Source: CAVYUC01 sp963783085 (GTDB taxonomy: Bacteria; Bacteroidota; Bacteroidia; Bacteroidales; Prolixibacteraceae). From it: DNA of 64,000 bases. Made by a program: the position numbers and the translations under genes. The notes beneath the pieces are model-generated. The model saw only the letters and a list, made by a program, of their open reading frames with translations, did not search any database and was not told the origin of the DNA. The stretch is from contig CAWAMJ010000020.1 of NCBI GenBank assembly GCA_963783085.1, forward strand, positions 1 to 64,000, read 5' to 3'. This document shows, in pieces, positions 46,051-56,943 of the stretch; the stretch's first letter is position 1; each line of letters starts with the position of its first letter.

Positions 46051-47838
46051 TTACCGGACGGTTTTCAAGATTGAGAATGACTGAAGTTCTCCTGATTTAT
46101 TAAAAACTTTTATCAGATACAGGCCGGGTTGAATGGCAGGTTGAAGTTCAATTTTATTGCTGTTGAGGTTATTTTTGCTGAAAACCAGATTTCCTCCGGT
46201 ATCGAAAATTTCAATTTTTGTTATTGGTGAATAATTCCGGATTTGTAAAAAGTTGCTGAATGGATTGGGCCAGACGGCGGGTTCTTTTTTACTTAAAACT
46301 GCATTTAACCCCGTTGATGTATTTTTCAGTGCTACCGACTGAATTTCTATTTGCCCGGTTCCGGTTTTGCCGAAGAAGCCGTAGTTCACGTAAATTCTGA
46401 TGGATTTAATAGTTGACAAATCGTAAATGCCGTCCGGATTTTGGCCAAACTCATAGGAATACGTGTGAAATTCCCCATCGGTTTCGAACGAAGTAATTTT
46501 GAACAAATCGTTCAGGTTGATATTTCCATTGGTGTCCACCAAATCAACCCGAAACGATCCCGGCGCAGGGGAAGGGGTTTTCAATTTAATTTCCAGTTTG
46601 TTGAATGAAGTTAAATCCACCGGATTTTGAAATTCGTACCTAAGAAACGGATTTTCCGTGGGCGCACTAATGTTGTAATCTGCAATCAAAGAAGCGGTTC
46701 CGGAAAGTTGCATTTGGTTGGAATTTCCCGGAACGGCCTGCCAAAAAATGTTGTTCTGATCGTCGAAAAACGGGATTTCAAACTGTTCTCCCGAGGGTTG
46801 AAAAACAGTGCTTACGCTGAAAGGTTCGGCAGCAACAGTGTCGCAATCGGAAAGAAGTTGCAGATTAATATCTCCTCCCGAATTTCCCCATTTCACCGCT
46901 ACCTCTGATGATCCGGCGCCATTGATCACTTCCACATCATCGGGAAAAATCCATTTGTACCTGACTCCTCCTACATCGGCCGTGGAAAATATCAGTTCTT
47001 CGCCGGGGGAAACGTTTTTTTTCCCGTTAATGACGGGCGCCGGTACTTTTTTTTTAAACACCTTCACATAATCAATTTCCATGGTGGCTTCCTTCAGGTT
47101 TGGATCAACACCCTGTGCGCCTCCCCAGTTTCCGCCAATGGCAATATTGAGTAACAAGTGGAAACGTTTGTCAAAAGGCCATTCCCGGTATGTTTTATGC
47201 GGATTTTCAAAGCGAAAATATTCGTCCCCATCCACATACCAAATAATTTCATTTTCGGTCCAGTCGATGGCATAAACGTGAAACGCGGTAGCCACGCGGT
47301 TCACCTCCACCACATCTCCGAGTTGCGTTCCGATGGAATGGTTGTAAGCTTCCGTATGAATGGTACCGTGTACTTTTCCAAAATCATATCCCACATGTTC
47401 CATGATGTCGATTTCGCCGCTTTTGGGCCAGCCACCGTAAACCCAGTCGGTGGGCAGCATCCAGATAGCGGGCCAGGTGCCGGTTCCTTCGGGCAATTTT
47501 GCTTTCACCTCAATCCGCCCGTACAACCAGTCGCCTTTCCCCTTGGTTATCAGTCTTGCGGATGTCCATGCGCCATTGTTCTTCAGGGCTTTAATAACCA
47601 GTTTCCCATCTTTCACAACCGAATTTGAGCGACTGTCGGTATACGTTTGAAGTTCGTTATTGCCCCAGCCACCGCCGCCGGTATCGTATCCCCATTTTTC
47701 GGGATTTGGCGCACCGGGGATATCAAATTCATCGGACCAAACGAGGTAATTGCATGTTTCCTGGGCGAAACTCCATTTCTGTTGCGCCAGAAAAGCAACG
47801 GCAATAAAAAACAGTATCCTGAATTGTTGAGTTTTCAT
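46051..47838 (-). CDS. GH16 endo-beta-1,3-glucanase (laminarinase-like), secreted by T9SS
   Basis: 595 residues. Signal peptide, then a GH16 domain (about 30-285) with the catalytic motif SGEIDIMEHVG (Glu142, Asp144, Glu147), the WPAIWMLPTDW region and the WYVDGDEYFRF strand. A PKD-like beta-sandwich (VSPGEELIFSTADVGGVRYK) and a carbohydrate-binding-like region follow. A T9SS sorting domain ends it (VWPNPFSNFLQIRNYSPITK, then QPGLYLIKVFNKSGE). It cleaves beta-1,3- or mixed-linkage glucan outside the cell. It is the last gene of the utilisation locus. Confidence 0.92.
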   Translation of the reverse strand: MKTQQFRILFFIAVAFLAQQKWSFAQETCNYLVWSDEFDIPGAPNPEKWGYDTGGGGWGNNELQTYTDSRSNSVVKDGKLVIKALKNNGAWTSARLITKGKGDWLYGRIEVKAKLPEGTGTWPAIWMLPTDWVYGGWPKSGEIDIMEHVGYDFGKVHGTIHTEAYNHSIGTQLGDVVEVNRVATAFHVYAIDWTENEIIWYVDGDEYFRFENPHKTYREWPFDKRFHLLLNIAIGGNWGGAQGVDPNLKEATMEIDYVKVFKKKVPAPVINGKKNVSPGEELIFSTADVGGVRYKWIFPDDVEVINGAGSSEVAVKWGNSGGDINLQLLSDCDTVAAEPFSVSTVFQPSGEQFEIPFFDDQNNIFWQAVPGNSNQMQLSGTASLIADYNISAPTENPFLRYEFQNPVDLTSFNKLEIKLKTPSPAPGSFRVDLVDTNGNINLNDLFKITSFETDGEFHTYSYEFGQNPDGIYDLSTIKSIRIYVNYGFFGKTGTGQIEIQSVALKNTSTGLNAVLSKKEPAVWPNPFSNFLQIRNYSPITKIEIFDTGGNLVFSKNNLNSNKIELQPAIQPGLYLIKVFNKSGELQSFSILKTVR

Positions 47839-47859
47839 GTTTTAAAATTATGGAAAATT

Positions 47860-50125
47860 TTAATCTTCGTAAGCAAATCCTGCTTTTAACCCTTCGGCGG
47901 AATTGGGGCCGATCCATACATCGAAATTGCCGGGTTCCGTTACATAACGTTCTCCGTTGAAATACTCCAGATTTTCCGGCTTGATTATGAAGCTGACCTT
48001 TTTCACATCTCCCGGTTTCAAATGAATTTTCTGAAACCCCTTCAACTCCTTTACCGGGCGGGTTAAACTGCCCACTTTATCACGGATATAAAGTTGAACA
48101 ACTTCGTCGGTTTCGAAGTTGCCGGTGTTTTCCACATCCGCTGAAATTGTGAGCGAACCTTCCGGTTTCAGCCTTTTTTCTGACAACACCAGGTTCGAAT
48201 AGTCAAATTTGGTGTAGGACAATCCGTAACCGAACGGGAAAAGCGGTTCAATGCCGTAATCGATGTACATCGATTTAAAGCCCAGCGACAACTGTTTTGA
48301 ATTTCGCGGAATATCGTCGATGTTTGTAAAATCTTCCGGTTTTGCCGGGCGGCCGGTGTTTTTCCGGTAATGATAAAACGGAATCTGACCTGCGCCTTTA
48401 ACGAAGGTAACCGGTAGTTTGGCCGTGGGAGAGTAGTCTCCGAAGACCAAATCGGCAATTGCCGGTCCGGCCATGGTTCCCGGGTGCCAGGCGTACAAAA
48501 CGGCATCGGCCAGTTGCAGTTCTTCCTGAATAGCCAGTGGTCTTCCGGCCATTACCACCAAAACAAGCGGCTTTCCTGTCTTTTTTAACTTCGCGAATAA
48601 GTTCTGTTTGAATCCCGGGCAAGTCAATTATTCCGCGGGCGTTGGCTTCGCCGGAAAGAATGGATTCTTCTCCCGCAAAAAACAAAATCATGTCCGAGTT
48701 TTGCGCAGCATTCAGCGCATTTGCAAATCCTGCAGTTGATTTGTCGCGACTGTATTCCAGTCCCGGAGCAAAGTTCATCCGGTTGCCCAGGATTTGCTGA
48801 AAAGTTGCCCGCGGAGTTCTCGAATCTTCATCTTTCGCATCAAAAACCCATGTTCCCAACTGGTCATGCGGGGCATCTGCCAGCGGGCCAATTACTGCCA
48901 GCGAATGAATGTCTTTGGAAACCGGTAAGGCCTGGTTTTCATTTTTTAATAAAACTATGCTGTTTCGTGCCAGTTCCCGCGCTTTTTGCAAATGGGAAAC
49001 TGCAAGGAGTGTATCGGGATTCAGACTTGCATCTGTTTCAGGTTTGCCGAAAAGACCCAGTTCAAATTTTACCCGCAGAATATTTGCTACCTTTTCGTTA
49101 ATTAAATTTTCGTTGATTTTTCCTTCCTCAACCAGTTTTTTCAGATTATCCTGATAGCAGGTACCGGCCATTTCCATATCCACGCCTGCTTTTACTGCAA
49201 CTTCAGCCGCACCTTTTTTATCGGCCACAAAACCGTGATTGATCATCTCCTCAACGGATGCCCAGTCGCTGACCACCATTCCTTTAAAATTCCACTCCTT
49301 GCGAAGAATGGTATTCAATGTAAATTTATTTCCGGAAGTGGGTACGCCGTTTAAATCGTTAAATGCGGACATAAAAGTCAACACCCCCGCATTTTTTGCC
49401 GCTTGAAACGGTTTCAGGTGAACGTTTCGCAGCAAGGTTTCCGGAATGTAGGTGGTGTTGTAATCGCGGCCGCCTTCGGTCATTCCGTAGCCAACAAAAT
49501 GTTTGGCACAGGCGGCAATCGAAGACGACGAATTTAAATTATCCTGAAATCCTTCGACCATTGCTTTGGCAAACTGTGAAGTAAGGAACGGCGCTTCGCC
49601 ACAGCTTTCGGCAATTCGTCCCCAGCGCGGATCCCACGTAATATCAATCATGGGTGCAAATGTCCAGTTAATACCCATGGAAGCAGCTTCAACAGCCGAA
49701 ATACGCATGGCTTCTTTTACCATTGTTGTATCCCAGGATGCTGCCATTCCGAGTGGAATCGGGAAAATAGTACGGTAGCCATGAATAACATCGCGGCCGA
49801 ACAGAAGTGGGATACCCAGCCGGCTTTCTTCTATTGCAACGCGCTGAATTTCTGCAACGCGCTCTGCTCCCTGAATATTCAAAAACGAACCGGCTTTCCC
49901 CTCGCGAACAGCTTTTTTCAATGCTTCCTCGCTGGAATAAAATCCATCGGGCGCCTGAAACATCTGCCCGATTTTTTCCTCAAGGGTCATCTGTTTCAAT
50001 AGTCCTTCAACTTTTTGATCGAGCGGCTCATTATTCTCCATTTCAGATAGTTGACTGGTGCAACATGGTTGCAAAAACAGGAGCAGAAGAATAATCAGGA
50101 CAAACCTGTTTTTCCTTTTGGCCAT
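47860..50125 (-). pseudogene. GH3 beta-glucosidase, frameshifted
   Basis: The two frames (48398-50125 and 47860-48627) form one lipoprotein of about 755 residues. The lipobox is LFLQPC (about 16-21). The GH3 N-terminal barrel holds LLFGRDVIHGYRTIFPIPLG, CAKHFVGYG and the nucleophile Asp287 in MVVSDWASVEEM. The second domain continues with VVMAGRPLAIQEELQLADAV and a fibronectin-like C-terminus. One extra A in the run at 48581-48586 (T on the plus strand) breaks the frame at VKK-TGKPLVL. It would release glucose from oligomers made by the GH16 enzyme. Mutation or sequence error cannot be separated. Confidence 0.9.
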
Positions 50126-50213
50126 TATTTTTAAAAAAATCGATTAAAAACAATGCCCGGAAAACCAAACTAAGCTATGAAAAAAGGTTTTCCGGGCACA
50201 GATTATATAATTC

Positions 50214-51980
50214 TTACCGGTGAGCAGATTTTAGTCCTTCAACGTGAGGACCGGAAAGTTCATCCAGGTACACTTCAAATGTGTCACTGGGATCGCCCGG
50301 ATTTAACATGATGCGGACCACGTTGTAAAAGTCGTGGCTGAAGTTTTCATCGGTTGTTATATCGCTGGTGAACATGTCGCCGCTGCCATTCCATCCGGCG
50401 CCGATACCCGAAAAATCAAATTCTGCAATTTCCCAGGTATTATCCTGTTGAATGGTATAAATCACGTCGGCAGTACCGGTTTTATAAGCATCGCCGCCAC
50501 GATCGGTATTTTCAAGTTTCAGCAACACTTTATCGCCTGCTTTTCCGTAAACTTTTACTTTGAACGTGTGGCGCTGGCGAAGATCAAAACGATAGCCGGC
50601 CGGTAACATCATAAAAGCGTTTGCCCATTCTGTATTCTCTTTGACAAATTTTAACGCTTTTGCGCTTTTGTCCGGATAAATGCGCGACGGGTTATCAACC
50701 ACTTCGATATATGCGCTTCCTCCTGCCTGATCGACATTCATCGGGGCCATGGAAACTTCGGAGAAATCGTTGTACATAACCATTTCGTCCAACAGGAACG
50801 GCTCGTAATCGGGATGGTTTTCAGAAACATCTGCTGTAAATGTATTGACAATGTCGCCCAGTGAAGTTTCTGCAGTCACAGTAACTGTGTATATTCCCTT
50901 GCGCATGTAAGTATTTGATATTGTTTCAGTAGCATCAGTGGTTTCGTAAACCGTTCCGTCGCCAAAATCAACTTTTACCTTATTGACTGTTTCTCCTGCC
51001 GGAACCTGCTGCACGGTTATGTTAACATCGTAAGTATTCAACTGAGCAGCCGGGTTCAGACTTGCTTCCAGCTCAATGTGCGGTGGCTGGTAACCTTCCC
51101 TGATAAGTTTATAACCCCATGCATTTCCGTCGCCGCCTACATCAACCAACTGCATAAAATTTTCATCCAGATTAATAATCTCATATCTTCCGCCCTCAGC
51201 GCCAGTGTCGAATATTGGAAAAATGGGAGTTGGGCCGGACAGAACGAGGTAACTTTTTCCGTCTTTTTGCTCAATCATCCAGGAACCGGGTTGCGGATTA
51301 TAATCGACAATCAGGTCTGAACCGGGATTCACCGGATTGCTGTAATGCGGATCATCTCCCCTGAAATCTTTTACGTAGCTTTTACCATGGTTTTCGTAAA
51401 TGGCCTCAAATCCAACTAATTTAAAGGTTAACCTGTCGTCGTAAATTTCAAATCCGCTTTTATCCAGCGGTGCGGCAGCCCACAAATCCAAACCTGCACT
51501 GCCAACCGGGCCAACGCCCAAATGTCCGGCAGCGAGGCTGTCAATTACCCAGGTTTTACCGTCGAGGTCTTCCGCTCCACCGCTCAGGGCAATCATCATC
51601 GGGTCGTCAAATAACGAATAATCTGTTTCGGTGGTGGTTTGCGTTTTTGAAATGCTGCTGCTTCCGCCATTGGTTTTAATGGTCATGGTAATGGTATAGT
51701 CGCCGGGCAGCGGGTAATAGGCAGTTACACTTTTACCTTTTGCTGTGCTTCCGTTTCCGAGGTCGAAGCTAACCTGGCTGATACCCGCTACCGACGGGCT
51801 GATGAACTCCACATTGAAATGGTACGGATCGTCGCCGGGAGTTACCGAAAAATCCATTTCACTCCCGGCGGGAGGCGCTACTATGCCAACATCCGGTTTT
51901 GTTTCTTCGTAGGGCTCGCAGGCAAATAACACTGCCAGCGCTACCAGTCCGATAAAACTTAAATATTTTCTATTTTTCAT
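50214..51980 (-). CDS. PKD-domain surface lipoprotein, probable glycan-binding protein
   Basis: 588 residues. Lipobox ALAVLFAC near residue 21. Two PKD-like domains (ISQVSFDLGNGSTAKGKSVT and VNKVKVDFGDGTVYETTDAT) and a C-terminal carbohydrate-binding-like domain (AMNVDQAGGSAYIEVVDNPS, then RHTFKVKVYGKAGDKVLLKL). Position directly after SusD and before the GH3 gene is the usual place of a surface glycan-binding protein. A tyrosine- and tryptophan-rich middle region may also bind sugar. Ligand unknown, beta-glucan by context. Confidence 0.85.
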   Translation of the reverse strand: MKNRKYLSFIGLVALAVLFACEPYEETKPDVGIVAPPAGSEMDFSVTPGDDPYHFNVEFISPSVAGISQVSFDLGNGSTAKGKSVTAYYPLPGDYTITMTIKTNGGSSSISKTQTTTETDYSLFDDPMMIALSGGAEDLDGKTWVIDSLAAGHLGVGPVGSAGLDLWAAAPLDKSGFEIYDDRLTFKLVGFEAIYENHGKSYVKDFRGDDPHYSNPVNPGSDLIVDYNPQPGSWMIEQKDGKSYLVLSGPTPIFPIFDTGAEGGRYEIINLDENFMQLVDVGGDGNAWGYKLIREGYQPPHIELEASLNPAAQLNTYDVNITVQQVPAGETVNKVKVDFGDGTVYETTDATETISNTYMRKGIYTVTVTAETSLGDIVNTFTADVSENHPDYEPFLLDEMVMYNDFSEVSMAPMNVDQAGGSAYIEVVDNPSRIYPDKSAKALKFVKENTEWANAFMMLPAGYRFDLRQRHTFKVKVYGKAGDKVLLKLENTDRGGDAYKTGTADVIYTIQQDNTWEIAEFDFSGIGAGWNGSGDMFTSDITTDENFSHDFYNVVRIMLNPGDPSDTFEVYLDELSGPHVEGLKSAHR

Positions 51981-52016
51981 TGTTGTTCTTTTTGAAAAAA
52001 TATGATTAAAAACGGC

Positions 52017-53615
52017 TTACTTATACGCAGGCACAAATTGCGTTAACACGCCTTCGTTGGTATTACGAATTTCACTTGCTGGTATTGGAAACATTCCCCA
52101 GGTATCAGCTTTAAATGTGCGCGGTTCGAAATGCGATAAATTCGGAATATCCTGCGGGACATCAAAACTGGCATTAATTTTAGCCGCAGCGTAATCGTTG
52201 CCCCTTCTCAACAAATCCCATTTGCGCAATCCTTCGCCTCCGAATTCAACCCGGCGTTCATGATAAATATCGTCGAGGGTGACGCTGGTTAATGCAGCGT
52301 CTTCGCCCAACGCACGGGTTCTTACCTGGTTCAGATAATCGAGAGCTTTGGCTGGATTGTCGTTTAAAAACAGTTCTGAAGCCATCAATAAAACGTCGGC
52401 ATAACGAATGTCAACAAAATTCCGCGGGAAGTTATGGCTTGGATCACCTCCGGAGCCGATATAGGCATTTAAAGCCATGTATTTATGATTGAAAAAGCCG
52501 GTATTCATAAAGCCTCTGGTATAATCTTCGAGCTGCACATCAGCGTTGTAAATGGTAACATCTTTTCTCGGATCTCCTTCTTCAAACTCATTCGCCAAAC
52601 TCCAGGTAGGAACGGCAAATGACCAACCCGGGAAGATGGCCCCATTGTCACCGACAGGATTCCGGACACTTAACCAGACACAGGAAAAGTTACCGTTGAT
52701 GTTCCATCCGCCCCAGTCTCCTGAATTCGCTTTATCTGAATACTGAATTTCAAGGATGGATTCCCCGTTGTTTTGGTTTTCCCAATCCCACAGATTGGCG
52801 TAACCCGGAACAAGTGAATAAAGATTACCCGAAATAATTTCTTCCAGTGCCGATTGAACATAGCTTTTGTTAATTACCGTATTTCCGTCAGTCCAGTCTG
52901 AAACACCAAGAACGGGTTTTGCAAATCCTTCATGATAAAGGTAAATACGTGCGATCAATGCCTGTGCAGCGCCTTTTGTAATGCGTCCTGCTTCATCTGG
53001 CGGAACTTCAACAGGCAGTGCAGAAACTGCTTTCAAAAGGTCGGATGCGATCTGCGTAAATAATTCGTTGGGCGAATTTTGGGGAATATCTTTATAATCT
53101 TCAACCGAAGGAAGAACTTCTGTGATTATGGGAGTGGAACCATAATGGCGCACCAGATCCCAATAGAAATAAGCCCGAAGGAACAGCGTTTCAGCTTCAA
53201 GTCGTTCTTTTAAACCTTCAGTTTTCCAGTCAACTTCATCCTGTTTTTGTAAATATAGGTTTGCACGGTAAATTCCTGAATAGCAGCGGTTCCATAAATC
53301 AGAAGCAGAAGCGTTTTCAGATGTCATGCTGAACATCTCCATTTTCTGCCACTGGTTCATATCGTTGATATTCGAACCTCCGCAGAATGCGTCATCAGAA
53401 AAGATATCAGACATGGTAGGCACGAATTGCCAGTTTTGCACAGAATAGGCGTCGTAAACGGCGGTTACTGCCAGGAACGCCTGTTCTTCAGTTTTGTAAT
53501 AGTTTGCTTCTACCTGCCCCGTCTTTGGTTCCAGCTCAAGGAAATCTTTTTTACAGGAGACCTGCAGAAGTACCAGGGCAAAGAAGTAAAAAATATAAAT
53601 TGATTTATTTTTCAT
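52017..53615 (-). CDS. SusD/RagB-type nutrient-binding lipoprotein
   Basis: 532 residues. Lipobox (LVLLQVSC, about 14-21). SusD hallmarks: KDFLELEPKT at the start, AETLFLRAYFYWDLVRHYGS, ITKGAAQALIARIYLYHEGF, RYADVLLMASEL, LDYLNQVRTRA, then IYHERRVEFGGEGLRKWDLL and the terminal FPIPASEI. It forms the lid on the SusC channel at the cell surface. It lies 24 bases after the SusC gene in the same transcript. Intact. Confidence 0.96.
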   Translation of the reverse strand: MKNKSIYIFYFFALVLLQVSCKKDFLELEPKTGQVEANYYKTEEQAFLAVTAVYDAYSVQNWQFVPTMSDIFSDDAFCGGSNINDMNQWQKMEMFSMTSENASASDLWNRCYSGIYRANLYLQKQDEVDWKTEGLKERLEAETLFLRAYFYWDLVRHYGSTPIITEVLPSVEDYKDIPQNSPNELFTQIASDLLKAVSALPVEVPPDEAGRITKGAAQALIARIYLYHEGFAKPVLGVSDWTDGNTVINKSYVQSALEEIISGNLYSLVPGYANLWDWENQNNGESILEIQYSDKANSGDWGGWNINGNFSCVWLSVRNPVGDNGAIFPGWSFAVPTWSLANEFEEGDPRKDVTIYNADVQLEDYTRGFMNTGFFNHKYMALNAYIGSGGDPSHNFPRNFVDIRYADVLLMASELFLNDNPAKALDYLNQVRTRALGEDAALTSVTLDDIYHERRVEFGGEGLRKWDLLRRGNDYAAAKINASFDVPQDIPNLSHFEPRTFKADTWGMFPIPASEIRNTNEGVLTQFVPAYK

Positions 53616-53639
53616 TTTCTAAAATTTTAATCGTTTACA

Positions 53640-56600
53640 TTAAAAACCAATGTTTACACCGCCCAATACTGTGCGTGCCTGCGGGTAAATACCATGATCG
53701 ATCCCGTTGTTAAAAACGCTTCCTCCAATTTCAGGATCATATCCTTTGTAACCCGTGATGGTGACCAGGTTTTCTGCTGAAACATAAACTCTTAAGTTAC
53801 GGATGTGCAAATAGCTGGTAACGTTTTTCGGGAGTGCGTAACCCAGCGTGATATTTCTCATTCTTACAAAACTTCCGTCGTGAACAAAGAAATCACTAAC
53901 CGTAGTCATGTTTTGGTTATCGTCCACAAAAGTTACCCGCGGATAAGTATCTGAAGTTCCAGGGCCGGTCCAGCGGTTGAGCCAGTCTCCGGTGTAATTT
54001 GATTCATTAAGGTCATAACGCATGGTGGCATCGTACACTTCCTGGCCGAGTGCAGCATAGATAAACATGTTAAAATCGAAACCCAAATATTCGAGTGTCA
54101 GGTTAAAACCGCCGGTAAAGTCAGGATATGGAGATCCGAGGTTTACCCTGTCTGCATCCCGGTCGATAACACCATCGCCGTCAGCATCAACAAATTTTAT
54201 GTCACCTGGCTTTGCTTTCGGTTGAAGCAGTTCGCCATCGGCATTTACATAAGCCTGGATTTCTTCTTCCGTCTGGAAAATCCCATCGGTTTGTAATCCG
54301 TTGAAATAACCCATCGGGGTTCCAACTTTCGCATATAAAACATCGCCTTGTGAAAAAGCGCCATCTCCTCCATGCAGGCGTTTTTCAGCATTTTGAATAT
54401 CGAGCACTTCGTTTTTGTTGTAGGCGCCGTTTACCGAAGCATTTAGGAACATTCTTCCCAAACGTTTTTTGTAGCTCAATTCAGCTTCAAAACCTGAATT
54501 TCGCACGGAACCACCGTTAATTACCGGAGCGGAGTTACCCACAAGCATTGGTACCGGAGCGGTTACCAGCCAGTCTTTTGTCGTTTTAATATAATAGTCG
54601 AGCGACAAACGCAGGCTGCTTCCCAAAGTTGCCATTTCCAAACCAATATCGGTTTGTTCTGAAGTTTCCCATCTTAACGACGGGTTGGCGATCCGGGTAG
54701 GTTGTGTTCCGTTGTACTGGGTTTTGTCAACGCCAAAATAATAAATGTTTTGGTTGCCTATAATTGAGGTGTAGCCAAAATCGCCAATGTTTTCATTTCC
54801 GTTTTGGCCCCAGCTTACACGTAATTTCAAAAAGTCGGCTACGGGATTAAAGAAACTCATGAATGGTTCCTCTGAAAGTACCCAACCTGCCGAAGCTGAC
54901 GGGAAGTAACCATATTTATTTTCCGATCCAAAACGCGATGAACCGTCCCGTCGCAAGGTGGCGGCAAACATGTATTTATCCTGATAATCGTAATTTAAGC
55001 GGCCAAACAAGGAAGCAACAGTGTGTTCCGAATAACCACCGCCTGCAACAGTACTTTCCGGATCTGTGGCGTTGTCGAGATAAGAATGTTCGAAATCATC
55101 AAAAATGACGTCTTTTTTGTTGCCCCACAGGTTATTGTGCATGTCTTTGAATGCAGAAACACCACCCATCAATGTAATATGATGAACATCAAAATTTTTG
55201 TCATACGACAGAACATTTTCGAAATTCCATCTTGACCAAATATCCATTGAACGCGATGCCTGGTCGGTAATTGTGAAATGCAATCCATCCAGGTAGTAAT
55301 AAGGATTGTAACCCCTTGTGTCAACCAACGAAAATTCACCGCTGTAAGTCGATTTAAAAGTTAGCCCGGTCAATGATTCTGTGAGTTCGCCAAAATCAAG
55401 TTCAGCGGTTAAACCACCAACAAATTTGCTGGTGTTTGTTTCGGAATGTACCTGATCGAGCAAGGCAACCGGGTTTGTTATTTCCTGAAGTCCGATGCCA
55501 AATTGTTCAGGAACCGACCAGCTTCCGTCGGGATTTGTTACCGGAATAATGGGCGGCATATTTAAAGCCTGTGCCAGACCGTTTCCAAAGTGGCTGTTGG
55601 TATCAATCCCTTTGCTGGTGATTCGCGCCAGGTTAATGTTTGATCCAAGCTTGAAAAATCCAAAATCGGTGTTCGTATTCAAACGGTAACTGATTCGTTC
55701 GAAGCTTGATTTTCCTTTGGCGACAATACCCTCCTGATTAAAATAATTCAATGACGATGAGTAACTGGTTTTTTCCGTGCCGCCATTAAATGTAAAGGAA
55801 TGATTTTGTTTTGGCGCGTTGTAATTGAACATTTCATCCTGCCAGTCTGTATCAGCGGTAAAGCCTGCTATCTGGTCCTGGGTAAACCTGAAATTGCCTG
55901 TTCCGTTTAATGAAGCTTCATTAATCAGCGTTACATATTCCTGTGCATTTAAAACGCTCAGTTTTTTCCACGGATTTTGAACACCATAGTACCCATCGTA
56001 GTTTACTGTAAATTTTTCGCCTTGCTGCCCCGATTTGGTTGTAATTAAAATTACACCGTTTGCACCACGCGCACCATAAATAGCAGCTGATGCTGCGTCT
56101 TTAAGGATTTCTATCGATTCCACATCGCTGGAATTCAGGAAATCGATACCTGCACCGCTCATCGGCAATCCGTCAACAATATACAAGGGTTCAGCATCGC
56201 CGTTGGTACCGATACCACGGATCCTGACAGAAACCTGGTCGCCGGGCTGGCCTGAGTTATTGGATATTACAACTCCGGAGGTTTTACCCTGCAATGCTTG
56301 TGTAACGCGCATATCATGCGTCCTTTCGAGCTCTTCGCCGCCAACTTTTGCGATAGCACCGGTAACCAGACTTTTCTTTTGCGTACCATAACCCACAACT
56401 ACCACTTCATCTACATCAAAAGCTTCGCTTTTCAGGGCTACGTTTATCTCGGTACGACCATTTACAGGAACTTCCTGTTTTTGCATACCTACGAACGAAA
56501 ATTGTAATACGGAATTTGCCGGCACCTGAAGCTGGTAAACCCCGTCTGCATTTGTAACCGTTCCGTTTGTCGTTCCTTTTATCACTACCGAAACTCCCGG

Positions 56601-56711
56601 CAACGGCTCGCCGTCATCGGCCGAGGTAACCACCCCGGTAAGCGAAACTTCCTGGGCAAATGTACCGAGAGCAATAAGTGAACATAAAAAGAAAAAGAGA
56701 ATTTTTTTCAT
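53640..56711 (-). CDS. SusC/RagA-type TonB-dependent transporter
   Basis: 1,023 residues. Signal peptide, carboxypeptidase-regulatory-like domain (SLTGVVTSADDGEPLPGVSV), plug (VVVGYGTQKKSLVTGAIAKV, YIVDGLPMSGAGIDFLNSSD, IYGARGANGVILITTKSG), then a 22-strand-type barrel ending in GGVNIGF. There is no STN domain, so it is not expected to signal to a FecR protein. It imports oligosaccharides with SusD, powered by TonB. Regulation is more likely through the propeller regulator encoded upstream. Confidence 0.97.
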   Translation of the reverse strand: MKKILFFFLCSLIALGTFAQEVSLTGVVTSADDGEPLPGVSVVIKGTTNGTVTNADGVYQLQVPANSVLQFSFVGMQKQEVPVNGRTEINVALKSEAFDVDEVVVVGYGTQKKSLVTGAIAKVGGEELERTHDMRVTQALQGKTSGVVISNNSGQPGDQVSVRIRGIGTNGDAEPLYIVDGLPMSGAGIDFLNSSDVESIEILKDAASAAIYGARGANGVILITTKSGQQGEKFTVNYDGYYGVQNPWKKLSVLNAQEYVTLINEASLNGTGNFRFTQDQIAGFTADTDWQDEMFNYNAPKQNHSFTFNGGTEKTSYSSSLNYFNQEGIVAKGKSSFERISYRLNTNTDFGFFKLGSNINLARITSKGIDTNSHFGNGLAQALNMPPIIPVTNPDGSWSVPEQFGIGLQEITNPVALLDQVHSETNTSKFVGGLTAELDFGELTESLTGLTFKSTYSGEFSLVDTRGYNPYYYLDGLHFTITDQASRSMDIWSRWNFENVLSYDKNFDVHHITLMGGVSAFKDMHNNLWGNKKDVIFDDFEHSYLDNATDPESTVAGGGYSEHTVASLFGRLNYDYQDKYMFAATLRRDGSSRFGSENKYGYFPSASAGWVLSEEPFMSFFNPVADFLKLRVSWGQNGNENIGDFGYTSIIGNQNIYYFGVDKTQYNGTQPTRIANPSLRWETSEQTDIGLEMATLGSSLRLSLDYYIKTTKDWLVTAPVPMLVGNSAPVINGGSVRNSGFEAELSYKKRLGRMFLNASVNGAYNKNEVLDIQNAEKRLHGGDGAFSQGDVLYAKVGTPMGYFNGLQTDGIFQTEEEIQAYVNADGELLQPKAKPGDIKFVDADGDGVIDRDADRVNLGSPYPDFTGGFNLTLEYLGFDFNMFIYAALGQEVYDATMRYDLNESNYTGDWLNRWTGPGTSDTYPRVTFVDDNQNMTTVSDFFVHDGSFVRMRNITLGYALPKNVTSYLHIRNLRVYVSAENLVTITGYKGYDPEIGGSVFNNGIDHGIYPQARTVLGGVNIGF

Positions 56712-56943
56712 AGGAATTCGATTTAACTTTTAACTTTTAAAATTTGGTCGAAAATGCAGCATTAAAATATTTTTACCACATAAATGAACGCTACATAAAC
56801 TCATCTCCCGTTAAAATCATATACGTCAAAAACACATCATAAAATTTTTTACGACTTGTGATTCAATGATTTAACCATAATTAACAGAGAATAAATATTA
56901 CTACACGGGTAAGATGATTTTTTCACTTGTGAAAAAGCCTGGT
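56712..56943. other. Promoter gap of the utilisation locus
   Basis: AT-rich 232-bp gap between the regulator end and the SusC start. It must carry the locus promoter and regulator site. No clear TAnnTTTG box or long repeat was seen. Confidence 0.4.
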